Part shown: positions 16,563 to 22,369 of the stretch, one piece after another
How the letters are laid out: each line of letters opens with the position of its first letter
Numbering within the stretch: position 1 is the stretch's first letter
Assembly: GCA_946479615.1 (NCBI GenBank)
Contig: CAMLGR010000078.1
Coordinates: 1-22,369 of the forward strand
Direction: 5' to 3'
From: an uncultured Bacteroidota bacterium
Lineage (GTDB): Bacteria; Bacteroidota; Bacteroidia; Chitinophagales; Chitinophagaceae
DNA: 22,369 bases
Translations under genes and position numbers: made by a program
The notes under the pieces: model-generated
Told to the model about the DNA's origin: nothing
Database searches by the model: none
The model's input: only the letters and a program-made list of their open reading frames with translations

Positions 16563-19500
16563 TTATAGTTTCACAAACTTTCTTACAATCTTCTTATTAC
16601 CTGATAAAATGATCTGGAGAAAATAAGTACCCGGTGTGTAATTGCTGACATCCATTGTCTTTTTCAATGTCGCCTGGTTCTTGACAACTGTTTCTCCTGT
16701 CATAAAGCGGTTGCTCGCATCATAGATCGTAATATCTACCTTACCTGTGTTATTACCCGAGTATTCGATATTCAGGTTAGAACTTGCAGGGTTCGGATAA
16801 ATATTACAGAATAATCCTTCACCGCTTTGTGTCTTGACGATCACTTTTACCTGGATCGTTGAAGAAGCACCTCTGTTATCTGTTACTTTCAGTTCGAAGA
16901 TGTATTCCCCGATCATCAGGTCAGCCAGTTGAAGTGAAGAAGAAACCCTGTTGGCTATCACCAGTTGCGAAGGACCAGAGATCTCTTTCCACTCGTAAGC
17001 AGAGATCACACCATCAGGATCGGATGAACTGGTTCCATATAATGTAGCTGTATTCACAGGAAGTGTGACCACGATATCAGCACCTGCATTGGCAACCGGC
17101 GGTTTATTCGCTGGTGGTGGTGGAGCAGGAGCCGGGTTTACCACTACAGTTATATCATCTGTATCTGTTGCATTATCATCATCCGTTACTGTCAGGCGGA
17201 ACACATACGTGCCCTGCACCAGTCCTGATACAGCATTGGAAGCGCCTGCTGCATTGGCAAACGTATAAGTCGTTGGTCCGCTTACGCGTGTCCATGCATA
17301 AGTGATGATCCTGCCGTCTGCATCGGTAGATGCAGAACCATTCAGTGTTGTTGAACTGGTTGGCAATGTCATTACGATATCATTGCCCGCATTCGCTGTC
17401 GGCGGCTGGTTAGGCGGCGCCGGTGCAGGATTCACTGTTACCGTCACCTCATCCGTTGCTGTTGCATTATCATCATCCGTTACTGTCAGGCGGAACACAT
17501 ACGTGCCTTGTACCAGGTTGCTGAGACCGGTAGAAGAAGCGCTTGCATTAGCCATGGTAAATGTAGTGGGTCCGCTTACACGTGTCCATGCATAGCTGCG
17601 GATATTACCATCTGCATCTGTACCGCTACCGGTTAAGGTAGTCGTATTGGTTGGTAAGGTGATCGTGATATTATTACCTGCATTCGCTACCGGCGGCTGG
17701 TTAGGCGGTGGAGGCGCAGGATTCACTGTTACTGTTACGAATGCCGTAGCGATCGCTCCATTGGCATCAGCCACAGTCAGGCGGAACACATACACACCCT
17801 GTACAAGATTAGATAAAGTAGTAGTAGATGCATTCGGCGTTCCCAGCAGGAATGTATTCGAACCGCTGATCTTGCTCCAGGCATAGCTTACAATATTATT
17901 ATCAGGATCTGTACCACTACCGGTCAGCGTTGTCGAGTTGACTGGCAATGTCAGTGTGATATCATTACCTGCATTGGCTGTCGGCGGCTGGTTAGGCGGC
18001 GCTACAGCTGCATTCACTGTTACAGTTACGAACGCGGAAGCAGTTGCTCCATCATCATCGGTTACTGTTAAACGGAATACATAGATACCCTGTACCAGGT
18101 TATTCAATGTAGTGCTGGAAGCAGCAGGGGTTCCGAGTGTAAATGTAGCCGGACCACTGATCTTGCTCCAGGCATATCCATCGATCGTACCATCAGGATC
18201 GATACCACTACCATTCAGTGTGGTTGAATTAGCCGGTAAAGTAAGTGTAACATCGTTACCTGCATTGGCTGCCGGCGATTGGTTAGGCGAAGTAGCCGGT
18301 GCATTGACAGTGATGGTTACATAATCTATATCGCTGGCTCCGTCATCATCGGTAGCCTTGAAGCTGAATACATAAGTACCCTGTACCAATCCTGTCAGGT
18401 CGGTAGTTGCAGCAGCCGGATCGGCAATCGTATAGGTAGCCGGTCCGCTGATCATTTCCCAATGTCTCGATGCGATCGTTCCATCTGCGTCGGTAGCCGT
18501 TCCCTGTAACTGTGTAGAGTTGTCAGGAAGTATCAGTGTTTTATTGGTACCTGCATTTACCACAGGCGGTTGATTTAATACAGGTAATGCATTGACAACA
18601 ACGCTTACATCATCGGTAGAAGAAACGCCGTCGTTATCAGTTACTGTTAAACGGAATACATAAGTACCCGCTACCAGGCTGTTTACAATGCTTATCGCGG
18701 ATAATGGTGATAATAAAGAGAACGTAGCCGGTCCGCTGACCCTGCTCCATGAATAGCTTTGGATATTGCCATCAGGATCGGAAGAAGCACTACCATCCAA
18801 TGTTACCAATGCAATAGGTAATGTAGTAATCATGTCATTACCTGCACGGGCAACAGGAGCCTGGTTAGGTACCGGGTTTACCGTTACTGTTACATTATCA
18901 GTAGCTGTCAGGCCACCATTATCAGTCACTGTTAAACGGAATACATAAGTACCCGTTACAAGACCGGACAAACTGGTAGTCGCCGCATTGGCCGTTCCCA
19001 AAGTATAAGTAGTGGGTCCGCTTACACGTGTCCATGCATAGGTTAATGTACCATTTTCAGGATCTGTACCGCTACCATTCAAAGTAGTCGAGTTGGCCGG
19101 CAATGTCAATGTGATATTATTCCCGGCATTGGCTGACGGAGCCGTGTTGACCGGAGGATTCACCGTTACCGTTACATTATCCGTAGCGGTTAAGCTGCCA
19201 TTATCAGTCACTGTTAAACGGAATACATAAGTACCCGTTACAAGGCCGGACAAACTGGTAGTCGCCGCATTGGCCGTTCCCAAAGTATAAGTAGTGGGAC
19301 CGCTTACACGTGTCCACGCATAGGTTAACGTACCATTTTCAGGGTCAGTACCCCGACCTGTTAATGTAGTTGAATTATCAGGCAATGTGAGTGTGATATT
19401 ATTGCCTGCATTCGCTGTCGGCGGCTGGTTGACCGGTGCAGCAACGGTTACTGTTACATCATCGGTAGCAGTTGCGCCGGCATTATCGGTCACTGTTAAA

Positions 19501-20558
19501 CGGAATACATAAGTGCCTGCTACCAGTGTGCTCAACGCAGAAGTAGCTGCATTGGGGGAACCTAATAAGTAGGTAGTCGGTCCGCTTACCCGCGTCCATG
19601 CATATGTCAATGCACCACCTTCAGGGTCAGTGCCGCTACCTGTTAAAGTAGTAGAAGTAGCCGGCAGTGTCAGGTTAATATTATTTCCTGCATTCGCTGT
19701 GGGGGGTTGGTTACCTGGTGGCGGTGGTGCAGTAGAAGATGGTGCTACATCGGCATAGGTAGCATTTTCATTTCCTATACGAAACTCATCGATATAAAAT
19801 ATACGTTGTGTTTGTGTGGTAGAGATACCGCTGGCAGGTGGAGCCCAGGTCCATTTGTTGATACCCACTTTCATATAGCTACCGCCGGTACTGTTGGTCC
19901 TGATACCACTTTTATTAACCATCAGCACACCATCCTTCCATACCTGTATGATACCAGTATTGGAAGTGGTCCATTTTACGTGCATAACGATATCAAACCA
20001 TTGGTTGGAAACAACAGGACCCAGATCATTAGGCGTATTCGTATTGTTGATACATTGTTGTATCCGCATACGACCACCCTGTATCTGGATAGATAACGGA
20101 GGGCAGGTGCCATCCACATCATGCCATTGCAGGATACATTCAGCACCATTGTCTGCGCCATAATTAGAAAGATAGTAGCTCAACCCGTACCATCTTTCCA
20201 TTTCCTGGTTACTGGCACCGCCGGCACCGGTTGGTTCGATCTCTGCTCTTACAGATGATGATACGATCGGGTCGGTACTGCGAAGATCGAATTTAACGGA
20301 ACTGTTGCCTGCTCTTGCAAATGCAGACGATTGCGTTACTGAATAACTGCAACAAAACTGGTTACCGTACTGAAAACCGGCAAATGGAAGAGAGCCCTCA
20401 AATCCTGTTTCCATGACGAGGTTCTGCCTTTGCGCATTAGAGAAGTTCGAAAAAATAGTGGTGGAAAAAAGAAATAGAATGGATAATAGCCATGGTGGTT
20501 TTACATAGGTAACGTTGGATTTCATAGCCTTTTTGTTTTTCATAAAAAAATTGGACAT
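16563..20558 (-). CDS. Secreted polysaccharide-lyase-like protein with ten PKD/REJ repeats and T9SS sorting domain
   Basis: Large exported protein of up to 1331 residues. ATGs at 20558, 20543 and 20525 are all possible; the signal core (PPWLLSILFLFSTTIFSNFSNAQ) comes after all of them. Residues about 45-270 resemble the Polysacc_lyase family (PF14099, related to heparin-lyase-I-like jelly rolls): ETGFEGSLPF, SVKFDLR, ECILQWHDVDG, WFDIVMHVKWTTSNTGIIQVWKDG, FYIDEFRIGN. Ten tandem Ig-like PKD/REJ-type domains of about 90-97 residues follow (285-1250), each opening with NQPPxANAGN and ending with GTYVFRLTVTDxxG-A-TVTVNP, with proline-rich links. The last 75 residues (NIYPNPASSNLNIEYSG, PGTYFLQIILSGNKKIVRKFVKL) are a type A Por secretion sorting domain, so the protein goes out through the type IX system and is attached to the surface or released. 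Substrate unknown; not obviously part of mannan breakdown. Confidence 0.85.
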   Translation of the reverse strand: MSNFFMKNKKAMKSNVTYVKPPWLLSILFLFSTTIFSNFSNAQRQNLVMETGFEGSLPFAGFQYGNQFCCSYSVTQSSAFARAGNSSVKFDLRSTDPIVSSSVRAEIEPTGAGGASNQEMERWYGLSYYLSNYGADNGAECILQWHDVDGTCPPLSIQIQGGRMRIQQCINNTNTPNDLGPVVSNQWFDIVMHVKWTTSNTGIIQVWKDGVLMVNKSGIRTNSTGGSYMKVGINKWTWAPPASGISTTQTQRIFYIDEFRIGNENATYADVAPSSTAPPPPGNQPPTANAGNNINLTLPATSTTLTGSGTDPEGGALTYAWTRVSGPTTYLLGSPNAATSALSTLVAGTYVFRLTVTDNAGATATDDVTVTVAAPVNQPPTANAGNNITLTLPDNSTTLTGRGTDPENGTLTYAWTRVSGPTTYTLGTANAATTSLSGLVTGTYVFRLTVTDNGSLTATDNVTVTVNPPVNTAPSANAGNNITLTLPANSTTLNGSGTDPENGTLTYAWTRVSGPTTYTLGTANAATTSLSGLVTGTYVFRLTVTDNGGLTATDNVTVTVNPVPNQAPVARAGNDMITTLPIALVTLDGSASSDPDGNIQSYSWSRVSGPATFSLLSPLSAISIVNSLVAGTYVFRLTVTDNDGVSSTDDVSVVVNALPVLNQPPVVNAGTNKTLILPDNSTQLQGTATDADGTIASRHWEMISGPATYTIADPAAATTDLTGLVQGTYVFSFKATDDDGASDIDYVTITVNAPATSPNQSPAANAGNDVTLTLPANSTTLNGSGIDPDGTIDGYAWSKISGPATFTLGTPAASSTTLNNLVQGIYVFRLTVTDDDGATASAFVTVTVNAAVAPPNQPPTANAGNDITLTLPVNSTTLTGSGTDPDNNIVSYAWSKISGSNTFLLGTPNASTTTLSNLVQGVYVFRLTVADANGAIATAFVTVTVNPAPPPPNQPPVANAGNNITITLPTNTTTLTGSGTDADGNIRSYAWTRVSGPTTFTMANASASSTGLSNLVQGTYVFRLTVTDDDNATATDEVTVTVNPAPAPPNQPPTANAGNDIVMTLPTSSTTLNGSASTDADGRIITYAWTRVSGPTTYTFANAAGASNAVSGLVQGTYVFRLTVTDDDNATDTDDITVVVNPAPAPPPPANKPPVANAGADIVVTLPVNTATLYGTSSSDPDGVISAYEWKEISGPSQLVIANRVSSSLQLADLMIGEYIFELKVTDNRGASSTIQVKVIVKTQSGEGLFCNIYPNPASSNLNIEYSGNNTGKVDITIYDASNRFMTGETVVKNQATLKKTMDVSNYTPGTYFLQIILSGNKKIVRKFVKL
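18916..19343 (-). repeat. Near-identical DNA repeats coding PKD/REJ domains 2 and 3
   Basis: The segment 18916-19061 recurs at 19198-19343, an offset of 282 bp (94 codons). By hand alignment only 4 of 146 positions differ, far closer than the other domains, and the differences are mostly synonymous. This points to recent duplication or gene conversion inside the array. The other domains share shorter blocks, for example a common stretch in domains 8 and 9 near 17176-17213 and 17472-17509. Confidence 0.8.
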
Positions 20559-20865
20559 GGATATAGAATTGACCTGACAACTATCGAAATGTTAAAAGGA
20601 AAATTCCGTAAAACATTTGACAAAGATTATACCAAAGGAAGAGATTCTTTCAACAATCCATCAACAAAAAACTGCACATCTAAATAATTGAGTACATTCC
20701 TTAACATGATTGTGAAAATACCGAGGAACAACTACGTATGCGATTGATCTTGGTCAAGCAGTTATCATAAACGACTGATATTGACAAACTACTGAAAACC
20801 GCACCCAGAGAGGATTTTATCTTATTGTGAATACGTTATTATACTTAGGTTATCTTACTACGCAA

Positions 20866-20894
20866 ACATCCCGCTGATAAGGCCAACGGGATGT
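20866..20894 (-). terminator. Hairpin downstream of the reductase gene
   Basis: A perfect 8-bp stem (ACATCCCG 20866-20873 with CGGGATGT 20887-20894) around 13 bases lies about 85 bp after the reductase stop. The following minus-strand bases (TTGCGTAG) give almost no U-tract, so it may be a rho-independent terminator of poor quality or an RNA 3'-end stabiliser. Confidence 0.4.
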
Positions 20895-20949
20895 GGATGG
20901 GTACATACCTTTTCTTCTATAGTGGTTTTTCCGTCAAAACATTTTATGG

Positions 20950-20968
20950 CTTTCGCGTCATGCGAAAG
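20950..20968 (-). terminator. Hairpin directly after the reductase stop
   Basis: CTTTCGC at 20950-20956 pairs perfectly with GCGAAAG at 20962-20968 around a 5-base loop, starting 8 bp after the reductase stop codon. Minus-strand bases after it (CCATAAAATGTTTTG) are AT-rich without a clean U-run. Likely part of the transcript's 3' end. Confidence 0.45.
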
Positions 20969-20976
20969 TAAACCGG

Positions 20977-22369
20977 TTAACTGCAACCGCCCTGGTTACC
21001 GCAGTTCAAACATTTGTAACAGGTGCCGCTGCGCATCATGATATGACCGCACACATTACAAGCCGGTGCATCGCTTTGCATACTCTTGGCTGCAGAATTC
21101 ACTGCATCCATCGCCGTATCCATCTTTACCGATTGGGCTGCGCGTTGATTTTTTACCGGCTGTGGTGCAATACCTCCTGAAGCAGATGGCGTGATCCGCA
21201 CACTGGATAATTCAGGCTCTTTTTCATATTCCAGTCCGGAGGGCACTTCATCCCAATCATCAGCGCCTGTATTCATTACTTCCGGTTTGTCGAGTACATG
21301 CACGAGGTCCGTACGACCCAGGTATTCATATCCGAGCATGCGAAAGATAAAGTCCACGATGGAAGTTGTGGATTTGATATTCGGATGTTCTACAAAACCA
21401 GACGGATCGAATTTGGTGAATGCAAATTTATCAACGAATTCTTCCAGCGGTACGCCATATTGAAGACCGATGGAGATCGAAATAGCAAAACAGTTCATCA
21501 TGCTGCGCATGGTAGCTCCTTCTTTTGCCATATCGATAAAAATCTCTCCCAGCGTACCATCACCATATTCGCCGGTGCGAAGAAAGATCGCCTGTCCATT
21601 GATCTTTGCTTTTTGCGTAAATCCCCTGCGTTTGGCAGGTAAGGAACGGCGCTCTACGATAGAAGCCAGTTTCCTTTTGAGCTTGGTATCAGGAGAGGAT
21701 TGCACTCTCTTCTGCACTTCTTCCAGCAATTCTTCTACGGTAAGTTTACCAAGATCAACGATGTTCGATTCCCTTACAGGCTGTTGGCTGCTGGCTACCG
21801 GCGGCTGACTGCCGGCTGCAGGCTGGGAGCTGCCAACTGCAGTACTGTCTTTCTTCTTTTTATCACTCTTATTGCTGAGTGGCTGAGACAGTTTGGATCC
21901 ATCGCGGTAGAGTGCGCAGGCTTTTAATCCCAACTGCCAGCTCAGTAAATAAGAATCGGCGATCTCTTCCACCACCGCTTCATGTGGCAGGTTGATCGTT
22001 TTGGAAATAGCGCCGCTGATAAATGGTTGTGCGGCGCCCATCATGCGGATATGGCCATGCGCATGGATATAGCGCAGGCCTTTCCTTCCGCATTTGTTGG
22101 CACAGTCAAAAACGGGCAAATGTTCTTCCTTCAGGAAGGGGGCGCCTTCGAGCATCATGGTGCCGCAGATAAAATCATTGGCAGCTTCCATTTGCTCATC
22201 GGTAAATCCAAGCGCTTCCAGCAGGCTCCATTCAAAGTCGTTGTATTGCTCAGGGACAAAGCCGAGCCGCTGTAAACACTCTTCACCCAGTGTATACTTG
22301 TTAAAAACAAAGCCAATTTCAAAGGCCGTAACTACGGCAGCATCCAGGCGCTTGATCTCATCTGCAATG
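20977..22369 (-). CDS. nrdJ: B12-dependent (class II) ribonucleotide reductase, C-terminal part
   Basis: C-terminal 463 or so residues of the adenosylcobalamin-dependent enzyme that makes deoxyribonucleotides; the start lies beyond the right edge. The frame is open up to 22368 and continues the family segment EEALGF-like (LLEALGFTDEQMEAANDFICGTMMLEGAPFLKEEHLPVFDCANKCG). The visible order is the end of the catalytic barrel (SGAISKTINLPHEAVVEEIADSYLLSWQLGLKACALYRDGSK), a low-complexity linker with a 7-residue repeat, a TSCPD-type domain (GEIFIDMAKEGATMRSMMNCFAISIS) and a cysteine-rich tail with CNVCG, CYKCLNCG and a final GGCS. In related enzymes the tail binds metal and carries the thiols that re-reduce the active site. 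It is a housekeeping gene unrelated to glycan use; no cobalamin riboswitch can be judged because the 5' end is missing. Confidence 0.93.
   Translation of the reverse strand, partial: IADEIKRLDAAVVTAFEIGFVFNKYTLGEECLQRLGFVPEQYNDFEWSLLEALGFTDEQMEAANDFICGTMMLEGAPFLKEEHLPVFDCANKCGRKGLRYIHAHGHIRMMGAAQPFISGAISKTINLPHEAVVEEIADSYLLSWQLGLKACALYRDGSKLSQPLSNKSDKKKKDSTAVGSSQPAAGSQPPVASSQQPVRESNIVDLGKLTVEELLEEVQKRVQSSPDTKLKRKLASIVERRSLPAKRRGFTQKAKINGQAIFLRTGEYGDGTLGEIFIDMAKEGATMRSMMNCFAISISIGLQYGVPLEEFVDKFAFTKFDPSGFVEHPNIKSTTSIVDFIFRMLGYEYLGRTDLVHVLDKPEVMNTGADDWDEVPSGLEYEKEPELSSVRITPSASGGIAPQPVKNQRAAQSVKMDTAMDAVNSAAKSMQSDAPACNVCGHIMMRSGTCYKCLNCGNQGGCS
21775..21837 (-). repeat. Heptanucleotide repeat array inside nrdJ
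   Basis: Nine consecutive degenerate 7-bp units with minus-strand consensus GCCNGCA (for example GCCTGCA, GCCGGCA, GCCAGCA) fill 63 bp without interruption. Three units equal 21 bp, so the coding product repeats every seven residues: GSSQPAA, GSQPPVA, SSQQPVR. The array lies in the linker between the catalytic barrel and the TSCPD-type domain, where extra length is tolerated and the 63-bp size keeps the frame. Confidence 0.8.

Larger units (their letters stand above)
20559..20976. other. 418-bp intergenic region between reductase and lyase genes
   Basis: No convincing open frame is seen in either direction. It holds two candidate terminator hairpins at its right end and the leader of the lyase gene at its left. 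No exact TAnnTTTG promoter was found on the minus strand. A dyad TTGAT-CTTG-GTCAA at 20744-20757 resembles a CRP/FNR-type site with one mismatch in the right half. Confidence 0.6.

Noticed and set aside
16859..19100. Several open frames of 60-100 codons on the plus strand opposite the PKD/REJ array
   Set aside because: They arise from repeated codon patterns of the real minus-strand gene, have low-complexity products that repeat with the array period, and match no family.
16700..19700. Regular repeats considered as a CRISPR-like array
   Set aside because: Repeats are about 265-300 bp long, in frame, and encode PKD/REJ domains; no short repeat-spacer pattern is present.

Overview
The window looks like chromosome of a Bacteroidota bacterium, most likely a member of the Chitinophagaceae. 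The support is a SusC/SusD pair with surface glycan-binding lipoproteins, a type IX secretion (Por) C-terminal sorting domain, lipoprotein signals of the form LTSC or ALSC, a Bacteroidota-type promoter (TTG, 18 bp, TAAATTTG), and a class II ribonucleotide reductase with a cysteine-rich tail. No rRNA, tRNA, transposase or CRISPR array is visible. The family placement is inferred from gene content, not from a search.

Positions 1 to about 15300 hold one large beta-mannan utilisation locus on the minus strand. In transcription order it encodes SusC, SusD, a glycan-binding lipoprotein with IPT/TIG folds, a second lipoprotein with five tandem IPT/TIG repeats and a C-terminal sandwich domain, a GH26 beta-mannanase, a sodium/solute symporter, a GH130 mannosylglucose phosphorylase, a cellobiose 2-epimerase, and a DUF5060 plus GH5-like hydrolase that runs off the left edge. 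A divergent AraC-family regulator starts at 15511. The enzymes match the mannan pathway described for Bacteroides fragilis. GH26 releases mannobiose, the symporter imports it, the epimerase turns Man-Man into Man-Glc, and GH130 phosphorolyses that to mannose 1-phosphate and glucose. This locus adds a full SusC/D uptake system and a second hydrolase to that core.

The regulator converges on an unrelated gene at 16563-20558. It encodes a large secreted protein with an N-terminal polysaccharide-lyase-like domain, ten PKD/REJ-like repeats and a T9SS sorting domain. Between the two genes lie an inverted array of 9-bp repeats and a terminator. The right edge (20977-22369) is the C-terminal part of the B12-dependent ribonucleotide reductase, a housekeeping gene.

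The least expected pattern is a set of short tandem repeats with 7- or 9-bp periods. There is an AT-rich inverted heptamer array between the GH26 and symporter genes, an inverted 9-mer array after the regulator, and a GC-rich heptamer array inside the reductase coding sequence, where it encodes a 7-residue repeat linker.
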